Source of the DNA: Xestospongia muta
Lineage: Eukaryota; Porifera; Demospongiae; Haplosclerida; Petrosiidae
Assembly: GCA_963693285.1 (NCBI GenBank)
Contig: OY848923.1
Coordinates: forward strand, 3,482,038 to 3,546,037
Reading direction: 5' to 3'
Length of the DNA: 64,000 nucleotides
Shown here piece by piece: positions 47,157 to 60,420 of the stretch (position 1 is the first letter of the stretch; each line of letters starts with the position of its first letter). A model generated the notes under the pieces. It was given only the letters and a program-made list of their open reading frames with translations. It was not told where the DNA came from and made no database searches. The translations under genes were made by a program, and so were the position numbers.

Positions 47157-50100
47157 TGCATGCACCAGTACTATATATGTTCTTACTACTATTACAGTGA
47201 TTGTATTGGTACAGTAGTTAACATAATATCTAGTGAAAGACACATTTCACAATTATTTATACATTTTCAAATAGTCTTAAATCTTCCTTTGATAAAGTAA
47301 ATTTATATGTGTACATGTAGTAACCCTTCCTGAATAGTAAACACATTAATTTTATTTATGATCATTGTAAATATGACATATTCACATATAGTATACATAT
47401 ATAAATTGTAATAAAGGTCACTAGGCAATATAAGTATTGTTATTAACACAAACAATGTTTTTGTTTTCATTACCTAAATTATCAAGTCAATGCTATGAGT
47501 GTTTGAATGACACTTACCATTTGATTTATATTAACATGTTTTTTGGAGTCATTGACAAAATCAAACATACTATTGACATATTATTCAAAGTATTTTGTTC
47601 TTAATTTTCTGGTATTGTATATAACTATCTCAATTATTTGCAATAGGACTTACATTTGAAAATTACTTTATTTCGTTTTCTTCATATTTTTCAAACAAAT
47701 CTAATTTCCTAAAAACGTTATACTATTTATTTCATTCAATAAAGTTAAGAAGCAATATAGTAGTTTATTATCATCTTAATTTATTGTCTCATAAATTGTA
47801 GGATTAATAAGTTGTGATTGATGTTCTACTGTACTATATGTTACATTCTCTGACATATCAATTGATGACTGATGATCTGGTCCTTTAATTATACTATAGT
47901 ATTCATTTTTTTCTAAGATCTTTTTTATCTTCAGACTAGTCTCAGCTCTACTCTCTTTAGTAACTGATGCTAGTAGGACACACACACAGTGATAACAGTA
48001 CAACTCATTACTATATAGTACTCACCTTTATATATCAAGATTATTACAATCACTAATATAACAATTGTTATTATTAGTAGTAAGATAATAATGCTAATAA
48101 TAATACCAGCAATAACTCCATCATGTACTAGATATAAGAGAGATATTAAACAACAATAGTAATATAACTAACTACTTCTAAATCTATCTGTAGTACGGCT
48201 TGTTACAATAGGTGTAGTAAGGAATGAAGGCACTACTGTGGTAGTAGATGTGGGTCCTATAATCAAAATATTAGGCAGATGGTATAACACTCTATATATA
48301 CAGGTATGTAAGGATGGCCATTGACATATATGTAGTATAAAATATAAATCTCTCATTAAAAATGATTCCTGTTTGTTTATACATTGTGTCTATATGACCA
48401 TACATCTTTGTCAAATATCATATTGAAAACATGATTACTAGTTATAGTTGTAATAGGTAGTGTATTGTATGTCATTATGGTGGCAACTATATATAGAACC
48501 ACTTAGAGTTTTAAATTCTTTGCCCAAATAAAATAGTAATACTGATATTATGTTAGAGATAAACTGATAACAAATTTTAAATTTTAAATTTTCATATTAA
48601 CTTGTTTTTGTTATGGGTCATTGACAAAATCAAACACACAATTAACAAATCATAGGTTGTTCTTAAATTTAACCATCTCAATTATTTACAAATAGTAATT
48701 GTGGTTTGAAAATGTTTAAATGCTTATTTAATTTTCTTCATATTTTTCAAACAAAATCTAACTTCCTAAAACATAATACTATTTATATATTCAATACAAT
48801 TAACAAATAATAGTAATTTATTATTATCTTCATTTATTGTATTGTCTCATAAATTGGAGGAGTAACAAGTTGTGGATGTTGTTCCACTGTACTATATGCT
48901 ACATTCTCTGATAATTCAATTGATGACTGATGATATGTTCCTTTAATTTTATTATAGGCTTCATTTTGTTCTGAGAAGGTCTTTTTTATCTCTGAACTAG
49001 TCTCACCTCCACTCTGTTTAGTAATGGATGCTATGTAGGACATACACACAAAGTGGTAATAGTACAACTCATTACTATATAGTACTCACCTTTATAAATC
49101 AAGATTATTACAATAGTTAATATAACAATTGTTATTAGTATTAATAAGATAATAATGCTAATAATAATACCAGCAATAACTCCATTATGTACTAGATATA
49201 AGAGAGATATTGAACAACAGTAGTAATATAACTAACCACTACTAGGTCTACCTGTAGGAGGACTTGTTACAGTAGGTGCAGCAAGGACCGAAAGTACTCC
49301 TGTGGTAGTAGGTGTGGGTCCTATGATCAAAATATTAGGCAAACAGTATAACAACACTGTATATACAGGCATGTAGGAATGACCGTTGACATGTGTGTAG
49401 TATAAAACATTAAAATATCTCACCAAAACTGATAACTATTGGAATTGTTTCTTTCTATATGACCTTATTGTTGTCACATTAACAACTTCATTACTAATTA
49501 TACTTGTAATAGGGAGTGTATTGTATGTCATGATGGTTGCAACTACGGAAAAACTTAAAGAAACTAAGATTAAAATATGCTGGAAGATTTGTACTACTTG
49601 TCAAAGGATATAGATTTTTAATTCTTTGTCTAAATAAAATAGTAATACTGATATAATGCATGAGATAAACTGATAACAAATTTTGACTAGAGTAAATTTA
49701 ATTACACAAGATATGATCTTAAATGCAAAAATTACAAAAATAACTTTAAGATTTTTATTGAAAAATTATCTTGGAATTCTTTGGAAGATATTGACTTCAT
49801 AGTGAAATACTGACTACAGTTGAAAATTAAAATTGTATAAATTAACAACAGTATATATCTATTGAAGAATAATGTTGGTAGGAATGTGCATTGTTGAATA
49901 TAGCAATGTTTTACCACATATTTTCTGATTTTGTCTTCTTACCAAGTGTGTCAGTTAAAGTTGGTGAAGTAGTAGGAGAGGAAGAAGAAGCAGGATGACA
50001 ACCAATATCAACTACATCATTACAACAATCATTCAAAGAGTGACAAGACTGATCACAATAGCATCCATTATTGCTACAATCTTGTGAGAGGGACCTCCTA

Positions 50101-51480
50101 CAACATCCAGAATAGCTGAGATTAAGTGCCAAACATGAGCCTAAAATTAGCATAAAATGAAGAAGACATTACTTTATCCATCATCCTCATTTACCTCCAG
50201 TAACAATTGGTGTAGATGTAAGTATAGAACCACTTGAAGTAAATGAAAAATTTGCTAGAAGATGTTGACTACTTGTTAAGTTGTACAGACTTTTAGATTC
50301 TGAGTTTAAATGAAATTGGTATTATAAATGATAATTATTAAACTGATCACAAACATTACATCACCACTAGCTACATATATTGTTATTTTACACAAAAAAC
50401 TGTTAGGAAGAAACCTTCATATTTGTTGCAATAAAAATAAATTTTTGATCACAATTAGCATGAAACGAACATTAGAGCACTGATTCTGATATTATGTAAA
50501 ATGTATGCACAAAAGCAAATAAAAATAGGAAATAGATTGTTTCATAAGAATTTCATACATCAGTAATTTTGTAAGTTTAAGTTTACTTTCATATCGGAGT
50601 TGGTTGGAATGTACATTACTGAATATGGCTTATTTTGCACACATTTTAGCAAAGAGTACATTATTGGATATAACACTGTTTTGTCATGCACATTTATAAT
50701 ATGAAATGTGGAACTCTTGATTTTGTCTTACCAAGTCTATCAGTTGGAGTAAGTGAAACTGTAGGAGAGGAAGAGGAAGCAGGATGACAACCAATAGCAA
50801 TTACATCATTACAACAATTGTTCAAAGAATGACAGTTTTGATCACAATAGCATCCTTTATTGTTACAATTTAGTGATAGGGATCTTACACAACATCCAGA
50901 ATAGCTGAGATTAAGTTCCAAACATGAGCCTAAAATTAACATAACATGAAGAAGTTACAATTTTTATTCATAGAACTCATTTACCTCCAGTAACAATTAG
51001 TGTAGGTGTAACTATAGAACCACTTGAAGAAGATAAAAAACTTGCTGGAAGATGTGTACTACTTGTTAAAGAATACGTAATTTTAGATTCTGTGTCTACA
51101 TAAAATTGTAAAAAAATTGATAATTGTTATAATTATCATGTAAAGATAACATGATTACAAACATCACATCAGATATACATATGCTGCCACTGAACAGTAA
51201 CCTTTATGTTTGTCAAAAAGCTTTTTATAATTTTACTGGACTAAAATGTGACTACCACAGTAAAGGTGTGAGCTTAAGAGTAAACATAAGAGAAGATTTG
51301 AGATGACATGCAGTGCTTAAGCAAATAAAACAATATTATTAGTGAAAAGTTGTCCTAAAATTGTTTTGGAAGATACTAACTACACAGTGAATCATTGACT
51401 AAAGATACAAAGATTGTACAACTAGCAGCAGTACCTGTGGACAACTATAGAATGCTAGAAATATATGTAGAGAAGCGAGT
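47157..51480. repeat. Segmental duplication, copy B
   Basis: Aligns with 59790-64000 (copy B') at an almost constant offset of about 12.63 kb, with few indels. It covers the 3' half of gene X and its flank and continues to the right edge of the window in B'. Its left border (GCACCAGTACTAT) is sharp. Confidence 0.9.
47776..48256 (-). CDS. Second stalk/TM/tyrosine-tail cassette downstream of gene X
   Basis: Three phase-1 exons: 48256-48173 (Thr/Ser/Pro stalk), 48127-48026 (transmembrane: HDGVIAGIIISIIILLLIIT and on) and 47969-47776 (64-residue tail, stop TAA). The tail has VTYSTV, which fits the ITIM consensus (V/I/L/S-x-Y-x-x-I/L/V), plus EYYSII and TIYETI. It has the same exon structure as the cassette at 49320-48834 and about half its tail residues. 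Because all joints are phase 1, gene X could splice to either cassette as alternative terminal exons. It could also be the only surviving end of an older duplicate. I found no separate ectodomain for it. Confidence 0.75.
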
Positions 51481-54392
51481 TAGTGAAAATGTCTGAGCAA
51501 TATTTGTCACACCCATTGTCGCAGAGCTTGAATTTATGGTTGATTTATCCTTGCTATATGCATTGGTAATTAAAAGATGTCATGGAATAATTTATTCTAA
51601 ATTCCAAGAAATATAACTAGATTGCAAAAGTGAACATAATTATATATAATATGTAGATACCAAAAACACACATTCTCCAAACAATTATAGGTCAGCTAGC
51701 ATGTATAATTTTTAATAAACTTGATTTCAAAAAAATTCCGAATCCTAAATCAGATGCTGGATGGAGTCCTGATCCAGATCCTAATTTTGAATAAAATTAA
51801 AAACCCAAAAGTGCAAATCCTCACTACAGTTTCTGTAGTGATGTTAGTTTGTTTGTAATTGCCATACTGGCTCTGCATGAGAGCGTACTATATACTTCAA
51901 ATAAAATAGGCAACTAAATTGTTTGAAGACTCATTACTTTATTCAATTGATGGACAGTTTGGTGTCAAAATTAATATTGCAACAATGGGAGTGGCTTTCA
52001 CATGATAGTTGATTATTTGTATACATTTATACATTGTATACCCATCACAAAATCTAAACCCTAAACTCTTGAGTGTACAATGCACAGCTAGTAATGACCA
52101 CACCCATAATTGCCTGTGCTTTTTTAAAGGCAGTGCTAGAGTGTTGGTAATCAAACACCATACTTGATATAAAATGAATACATTTAGCTTCCAATGTTTA
52201 AGATTTAGGGTGTAGGTATAGTATTAATTTCACATTAATGTACAGTGCTACCAGCATTCTAGACACTGCCTCATTTGAAAGGTCGTTCTGACTTTTAAAG
52301 GTTTGTCTTACTTTGAGAGCTTTTTATCTAGAATGACTTGCTAGTACATAACTTTTACCATTTCTCTCAAGGTTTGTAGGCACTTTCATTACTGAGTTAG
52401 AACAGTTGAAAGTGTATTGCCAGCTAACAGACAGACATACAGACATACGTACAAAAACAAATACTATAACCCTTGCCCATGCAAATATAGAAGTTTACAA
52501 AATTATATTATTGCTTGAAGTTTATTAAGAGGAACAAAGAAACTTACCACAAACATTTGTGACTTCATTATTTTCAATAAAATATCTTGGAGAGCAATAT
52601 GCACACTTATCAGTATAACAAACTGCATTAGGATAGTTAGTACATACATTGCTATCACAAATATCTGAACTACATTTCTTGATTGGTTGACCAAATGAAC
52701 AGCCTAGGTAAATAATAGTAATTACACTAATGGTATCATTATATAGAAATATTACTACAATATAGACTCACCACAAAGATCAATACATTCATTAAGAGTC
52801 CTAAATTGATTTTTATTTCCATGACAACCACCATATATGAATAATTGACATTGACTTGAACTGGTGTTATAAAACCAACGAGGAAATCTACCTTTACATG
52901 ATCCAACTTCAGGAGGTAGAAGACAAGTAGCTAAAAAATTAATATTATTAGAGTTATTTGTACAAATCAATATATTTATATATATGTGTATGAATACATG
53001 GACAAAATTTGCAAATAACATAATCATAGCCTGAATTTTGTAAAGTAAAATAATTACCAATACTTCTTGGAATGTTAATAGGATTTAACTTCATGCCTCC
53101 AACATAACTGTACCCTGCATAAGTTTTCCATCCATAGATACAGACAAACAAATTACCATTTGGGTTAGAATGTGCTACTGTATTGGTACCATTAAAAGAT
53201 GTTGAATACCCATATCCATAGATAGAACCATTTGAAGCATATATTAAAACCCATGGTGGATTGATGAGATTACTGTTGATCAATAAACTCTGGTTAAAGT
53301 AAGTATCATTTGGTACAACCACACTGTAATAACTAGTACCACTTGACAACAATGCAGAGAACTGGATTGAGTGTACATATTGTTCTATTGATGGTACTGT
53401 ATTAAGGGAAGGGTCACCATACTTGCCACCAGCATATTGTGTACTAACACCAATTTGAGCCACATAAATTGGTTGATCAGAGATAATACTACAGTATACA
53501 TTGTTGGTTGTATAAAACCAATTGGTGTTGTTTTCATCAAATTTGATATGTTCTGTTGTGTAATTTGTACCACAGGTTTTGACTGCATTTGTTTTATTGT
53601 TAGTAGCAATCACTTTGTAACTTTGTCCATTGCTTCGACCTATGTGAGGTGGTAATAGAAATGTCTTTCCCCATGTTATTGTTGGTGTGAGTTGTGTAAC
53701 AATTGGGTCAGCATCAGTAGTCCCAGCTGGAACTCGGGCAGCTTCATGTCCACTGATAATTGTGAGTGGATTGTCAGATATAATTTTGGTTCCAGTAAGA
53801 TCAACATGAGGCTTAGAAACAAAGAATGTCTGAAGTGAATGAAGAACAAAATCAAAAGAATGTCCAGCTGAAACAATTATATTAACAGCAACACTGTCTT
53901 GAGGATCTGATGGAACAGTAATGTCATTGTTTGGAATGATAGTTACATTACTGTTATTAAGGCAACCAATAATCATGAACTGACTTGTCTGATCACTCCA
54001 ACCTAATGTAGACACAACATAGTATGTGTATTGAGTTGTTGGCTGTTTATGACATGGAAGAGCTAAATAAGACATGAAATCATACTGAGTACGGAGGCTC
54101 CACACAACAACTGATATTGGCTCTTTGTCTAGAGAGTAAACTTTAAGACCCTTTCTTCTCCAGGAATAGCTATGATCTAACACTTCATAACTTGCTGGTA
54201 TAGTGACTTTATGAGGATTGTTATAACTAGTTGTACCCATATATGAGAAGTTGTCATCAAGTGATGTAATATTGAAAGTAACAGGAGTTGTTTTCATAGT
54301 ATGAACATACAATGTACGTACAGTAGATCCATGTATATGCTCATAGAATCCCACAAAGAACTCACTACTGTATGTGCTGAGGTTTTGTGGAT
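48834..54392 (-). CDS. Gene X: IgGFc-binding/Kunitz/SMB receptor with ITIM-like tail (5' exon not found)
   Basis: Ten phase-1 exons: 54392-53058, 52930-52772, 52703-52548, 51095-50985, 50929-50732, 50299-50195, 50140-49943, 49320-49237, 49191-49090, 49030-48834, about 880 residues. In order: an IgGFc-binding domain of 445 residues (IISDNPLTIISGHEAARVPA, then QLTPTITWGKTFLLPP); a Kunitz domain with six Cys and Lys at P1 (GSCKGRF); a Cys-rich domain (CSSDICDSNVCTNYPNAVC); a Ser/Thr stalk; somatomedin B 1 (CYCDQNCHSLNNCCND); a stalk; somatomedin B 2; a Pro/Thr stalk; one transmembrane helix; a tail with EAYNKI, VAYSTV and PIYETI. Only VAYSTV is a strict ITIM. The signal-peptide exon must lie upstream of 54392 and was not identified. 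I infer a cell-surface receptor that recruits SH2 proteins when phosphorylated. A degraded stalk exon at about 49652-49540 is out of frame and probably skipped. Confidence 0.8.
51100..52540. other. Long intron of gene X
   Basis: No supported exon between the Cys-rich exon (ends 52548) and the first stalk exon (51095). AT-rich, without recognisable elements. Confidence 0.5.
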
Positions 54393-54399
54393 CTATAAT

Positions 54400-55005
54400 G
54401 AAGAATATAGTTTATAGGAAAAAGGTAATTATTTAAATACACAAAGAAATTAATTATTATTTGTCACTATTGCAATAACACTGAATATTAATCTTAACCC
54501 AAATATGTAATGAATGATAAAAATTTTTATAAAGTATCACTGAGGACAGTAGTGCACAATGTGTAGTGATGCTACTAGAAAGAAATGACCATTGCAATCA
54601 TGATCAATTTATGATGATTCAAAATGACTCCATAAATGGAGTCAATAATTATTATAAGTTATAAAATGCAGTGTCTGAATTATTCCAGAATCATATGATA
54701 CTCATAACTGTGCTACACTTCAAAAGAAATATTAACACTTGTGGTAATAAGATTACCAATTAACTTTATACCAGAAACTGTGAGTATGTTAGTTGTTTTT
54801 AATAAGAAGAATATATGTAGTCATCATTTCTTCATGCTTTTGTTATTATCAGTTGAATTTTTTGATAATATTTGCTTTTAGTAAGTAATTAAAACTTTAC
54901 TAATTGATTTGATGTAAAAACGTACTAGCCAATCAGTTTACAAGGGAATTTTCCTGATGTGGGAACAATGGCAGGTAAATTTGCAATGAGTATGACATTC
55001 CACAC
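54400..55005. other. 5' flank of gene X
   Basis: The first exon with signal peptide should be here or further right, but I see no minus-strand ATG followed by a hydrophobic run and a donor. Confidence 0.4.
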
Positions 55006-55823
55006 AAGTATCACTGGGAGAGAGCCTGAGAGCAGGGGGCTTGAGTCCCACCACTTTTAAAGTAGGGCTCAGCCTCTCTTTATTGAAGGATATCAACAAG
55101 CAATTCATGAATTTATGGAGTTAATTGATCACATTGTTTGTGTTCTTTCTAAGGTATAACACTGAGACTACACCTTTTCTTTTTTTGTGGTTTTGTAGGA
55201 TGCATTTAACACTCAGACTATGTTAGCATCCTACCACGCTGTAAGCGCTAGCTAATGCTGTTGCACTTTTACATAACTCTGTTACATAACTTCCCCTTCA
55301 TGAATGTCAAGCCCCTCCCCCCAGTTTTAATATACTGTCTCTGCCCCTGAGTATATACTAACACCCTAACACTTCTGTAATATTATCTTTATTTAAAGAT
55401 GCCTACTAGACATTGTTTTGAGCTAATGCCTAATGACTGAATTTTTCATTATCACACAACAATTTCTGGTGTCAGCAACTGTTTCTGTCCTCCTCTTTTA
55501 TAATACATATTGACGGAGTTGCCTCAGTTGTAGTACAAAAATTATCCCATGTACAAGCAACATCATGGATTCATATGATTACCATCATACCACAATGATA
55601 GAAAGAGTAACACTTATGAACTCTACAGGCTTGGTCTGATGGTGGTTGAAATAGTTGATCTGAGGTTACAACAACTCCAGAATATCTCTAGTTTATTGGA
55701 TCTCAAATTTTTAACACGGATATATGTTCTATTTGTGAGTACCCACCTCAGGATACAAAGGCAAGAACTAGACCAAGAGGCTATTTTTGCAAATGTACAT
55801 CATAAAAATTGATCCATAAAATT

Positions 55824-55987
55824 GTGTGCTTCTTTGTGTAACTTGACTGATGATGTCATCACTATGTGTTATAGAGTTAATAATGTTAGGTTTGGTTTAG
55901 GGTTTAGGTGATGTCATCAATATGATGACATCACTATGTATCATTTCATTATGATGTCATCATAGTCAAGTTACACCAAGAACCACC
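55824..55987. repeat. Foldback element with 9-bp target duplication
   Basis: Left GTGTAACTTGACTGATGATG is mirrored by CATAGTCAAGTTACAC at the right, and the core has further GATGTCATCA/TGATGACATC palindromes. CATAAAATT flanks both sides (55815-55823 and 55988-55996). The matching site in copy A (near 780-795) has no insert, so this is a clean occupied/empty pair. A 9-bp duplication points to a Mutator-like, non-autonomous element. Confidence 0.85.
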
Positions 55988-57969
55988 CATAAAATTCAAA
56001 GATGTACTGGTCTTTCTAAGAATTCATTTGACCAACTTCCAGATAGTATTCAGTTTTGGCCAATTCCTTGATTAAATAGACTTAAAATCTACTGCATGAA
56101 CCATTCTCCCTTAAATTTATCTAGCTATAAGCCAAACCCACCTCATTCACTTTCCTCAGAGAACTCTGACTCTAGCTATGTAGTGGCTCATTCTCCCATT
56201 TGTGATCAGATTTATATTCTGTTATAGGGAAAACAAGCCCACACTCCAACCTCCACATAAGTTTGTTCCAAGTTCTAGTGTCAACTAAGATATTAAACTT
56301 TAATTTTCATATTCAATATTAATGAGCGTTCGCAAGGGGCCCTAGGATAATTCAAATAATTGTTGTTATCAAACTGTATCTACCAACAAAAGATAAAAAG
56401 CTCATTGTTTACTTTTAATGGAACATTGTAGCTTAAATAATTCTGGTTTATACAGTATTTTAATTAACTTCTACTAGAACAAAATTTACAGACTCATGGT
56501 CATGTCATAAATTAGAAGTTCACTCATACTTCATACGAAAAACATCCAGTTTGTCTCCTTGTAATAATGTAGATAACTCAATCTCCAATACCCCTTACCA
56601 TGCAAATTTACAAATACAGTAATCATATCCCTTTCAAACCAGACATATGACTTACTTGACTCTAACTCTGACCTTCCCATCTATAATATATCAAATGGCT
56701 CATCTAATTCTGAAATTCATCCCATGACTTATGATAGCATACTTTCTAATTGACAATCACAAACATGTCATCCTATATATACAATATTCAATATATAATC
56801 AATTAAAAGGATAGAAGACTATTTTCTAAAATTAGTGAACTTCATCTGATTGCAGTAACATACTCTTTGAATGTCATTTAATACAGCTATCCAAAATTTC
56901 TCAATTATGAGATTTAATTTCCTGATTTTCAAGTTTAGTAAATAGATAGAAATCACATATGGTGGTCGTATCTTTAGTTTGTAAATAATAAAATTAATTG
57001 ATGACTTAGATGATTATATTCCAAAAAAAACTCTAACTAATTACAAAATCAAAGAAGAGGAATCTATATTTTGAATAAGGAGGAGTAATCTTAATAGATA
57101 TAGAGAAAGTAAGAAATGTATCATGCAATGATGTATTGAAATATTTTTAAAGCATTGACTCTTAAACTGAGGATGTTCTGGTGTCTCTACTATACCTACA
57201 TTAGTATTAATGATGGATCTGAAGCTGTATATTAAACACCAAACTTTAACATTTTCAATTTTTATTTTTCTAGTTGTTTCAATTCTAAAGACTTAGTACC
57301 TCCAGAAACTGTTCAGAAGATATCTTTTTGCAATGAATATCAAACATGTGAAGCTCTCATTTACTAGAATGTAACAAAGTCCAATGTGCAATGATAGACT
57401 GTTTCAGAGAGTATTGATTCCTGGTTTGACTGGCATCAAAAAATTGCACCATATATTCGACTTTATATTAGAGAATACTTCTCAAAAGCAAAAAACCTCA
57501 CTGGGAAGCCTCTATTTCATTGACCGTATATACCTGACCAACAGGCTATGATAGACTATGATAAATATAATCTATAGCTTGCTCGAATACTTCAAAGATT
57601 AAGGATTAGGTGATTGGGATAAGTTTAACGACAACGTTCGGGTCAAGTTAAATCATGTCACTAAATTAGAAACTGATCGCTAATACGGTAACGTTATTAG
57701 TTGTCTACGAGATCTCACAACGATTACGATCAATATTTAAACCACACCTCTAACATGAAACGTCATATTACGATTAAAAATTGGTTGTGTCAATATTTTA
57801 ATTAATATCAAGATCGTATTAAAAAAAATACTTTATCGCCTATCACTAGAATGAGGACAAAAACTCATCCCCAAAATAAATTAACCACAGCATAATATGT
57901 AATAATTAGCACAATACACACACATAAACTATAATATATATATATGACACACACATGCAAATATATATA

Positions 57970-58666
57970 TTATATACCTCTGAGAATATCTTTCAAAGTT
58001 TGAAGGAATTGACGTGTAACAAATTGTGTAGCATTTGATATCCATCCATCCACAGTGGACAAGAAACTATCAGTTATCTTCTTGCTACATGTAGATGCTG
58101 TTTGAAGAACCTATAGTGATATGTTATCTTCAATGATATTATATACATTTTATTGAATTCAAACCTGTTGAATTGCCTGTTCATTCCAAAAATCATTAAA
58201 GCTAAAGACTTCAAAGGCAAGGCAATTTAAGTTTGTGTAACTCAATAGAATATCAGTACAGAATACATTGTCAATATAACAGGATTGATGACTATTGAAA
58301 GCAATTACTTCCAATTGGCTGCATGTTCCGTTTGAGTTGTAGACATTGCTGTTCAAAATGGCTTTCATAAGGCAGCTTTTTACATTACCAATCAACGTTT
58401 GACCCTATATGACATTAATTATAATTTATATATAAAACACTAAATATACTTACAGCAGAGGTGAAACAACTTTGTTTATTCTTGAAACGGTGGCAGTATC
58501 TGTCACCACAGGCAAGAGGATATCCATTAGTACCACATTGAAATCTTTCCTCTACACATTGAGTATAGAAGTCACAGTTACCAGCATTAACTAAAGCTGT
58601 ACAGTCCTGAGCTTTGACACTAAAAACTGCCAGCGAGAGTACCACTGCAAACACGAGTAGCGTCAT
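57970..58666 (-). CDS. Secreted cysteine-rich protein, stanniocalcin-like (copy 2)
   Basis: Exons 58666-58454, 58404-58165 and 58110-57970 give 197 residues with the same signal peptide and phase-0 introns as the copy at 2755-3511. Exon 1 differs from it at only a few residues (Gln for Glu in FYTQCVEE, Cys for Tyr in PLACGD), while exon 2 has more changes. The frame ends at LRGI then TAA, probably the ancestral end. The extra Cys at the LACGD position makes an odd cysteine count in exon 1 and might alter disulphide pairing. Confidence 0.72.
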
Positions 58667-58887
58667 GCTGTAATAATGTAGTGATGCTTGTCACTTGTTC
58701 GGGTTTTAATATTATTGTATTCAGAATTTTGAAATATAAAATTATGTACGTTGTCAAAGAAAAATTTGACTGCTAGTGTTGACATTGTCACCAATGCTAA
58801 TTAAACATTTAGTATTCCCCCTTAGTCACACACGATGAACATAAAGTTGGTGTTGTGAAATGTATAACTGTAAAAATTGATCTATAG

Positions 58888-59220
58888 AAATTATATATCA
58901 CTGTTAAAATAGATTGGCTAATGTAACTAACATATTGCTATAGAGGTTGCATATAGCAAACTTATTATGATGCTAGAAAGTAAATATAACACTGTTTTAA
59001 TATTAATTAATGTACTTGTTTATGTAGCTACATAAACAAATCAATTAATAATAAGTAAACTTAGAAAGTAAACATAGAAACTAAACATACACTGCTTGGT
59101 TATTAATTAGCAATCAAAACTTTTTTATGTTTACTTTTTCTAGTCTGCTACATGCAGCCTTTATAACAATATAGTCATTAAATCAACCAATCAGTTTTTA
59201 CAGTGATATATAGCATTCAA
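58888..59220. repeat. A' copy of the inverted-repeat element
   Basis: Matches 3730-4075 with small indels and the same inverted arms. Confidence 0.55.
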
Positions 59221-60420
59221 AAACAGCACTGTTGTAGATATCTCAAGTCTAAGTATTTGATAACTGATATATATCATGTGTATGTGTGCTGATTATATAA
59301 TATATATATGGTATTAATATATTGTAATATTTTGGTGTATAAGGATGTAACACATGAATCAAGTAAACAACTAATCTATTCTAACAGTAATGTATATTTA
59401 TTATTGATTATATGTTATTGTCTTTTGGACTTAATTCTTGTAACAATATCATGTTCAAAACAAATGTTAATATTACATATCTTACTTAGACAGCTTTTTG
59501 TCTGCAGTAATCATCTCACTTTCTTAATTTTAATTTTAATATATAAGCTCCATTAGATAATAAAGAGTCAATATTAACATATTCATTATGTAAAGAGTAT
59601 TTCAAGTCTCTATATGATCAAAGTTCTATATAACTATAATTATGCCTTATATAAACATATGTTGTCAATAAAGGGATTTGTCACTGATTGATTGTTCAAC
59701 TAAAATATACAATACTTCATTACATGTAAACATCATATATCATAATCCACACCCACTATATAGTGTTCGTAGTATTGGTATGTTTATTATGCACCAGTAC
59801 TATGTATGTTCTTACTACTATTTCAGTGATTGTATTGTACTATTACTGGTATAGTAGTTAACATAATATCTAGTGAAAGACACATTTCACAAATATTTAT
59901 ACACTTTCAAACAGTCTTAAATCTTCCTTTGATAAAGTAAATTTATATGTGTACATGTAGTAACCCTTCCTGAATAGTAAACACATTAATTTTATTTATG
60001 ATCATTGTAAATATGACATATTCACTTATAGCATACATATATAAATTGTAATAAAGGTCACTAGGCAATATAAGTATTAATATTAACACAAACAATGTTT
60101 TTGTTTTCATTACCTAAATTATCAAGTCAATGGTATGAGTTTGAATGACACTTATCATTTGATTCATATTAACGTGTTTTTTGGAGTCATTGACAAAATC
60201 AAACATACAGTTGACAATTCAAAGCATTTTGTTCTTAATTTTCTGGTATTGTATATAACTATCTCATTTATTTGCAATAGGACTTGCGTTTGAAAATTAC
60301 TTTATTTCATTTTCTTCATATTTTTCAAACAAAATCTAATTTCCTAAAAACGTTATACTATTTATTTCATTCAATAAAGTTAAGAAGCAATATAGTAGTT
60401 TATTATCATCTTAATTTATT

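Larger units (their letters stand above)
55008..59541. repeat. Segmental duplication, copy A'
   Basis: Second copy of 1-4400. It lies between gene X and the B' copy, so the minus-strand order is X', stanniocalcin-like gene, X. Outside the gene at 57970-58666 no exon is supported. Confidence 0.85.

Noticed and set aside
49494..49679. Minus-strand frame between SMB2 and stalk of gene X
   Set aside because: It aligns with other stalk exons but has a 1-nt deletion that puts a stop in the phase-1 frame; the same defect is present in X' (62123-62308), so I treat it as a skipped relic.
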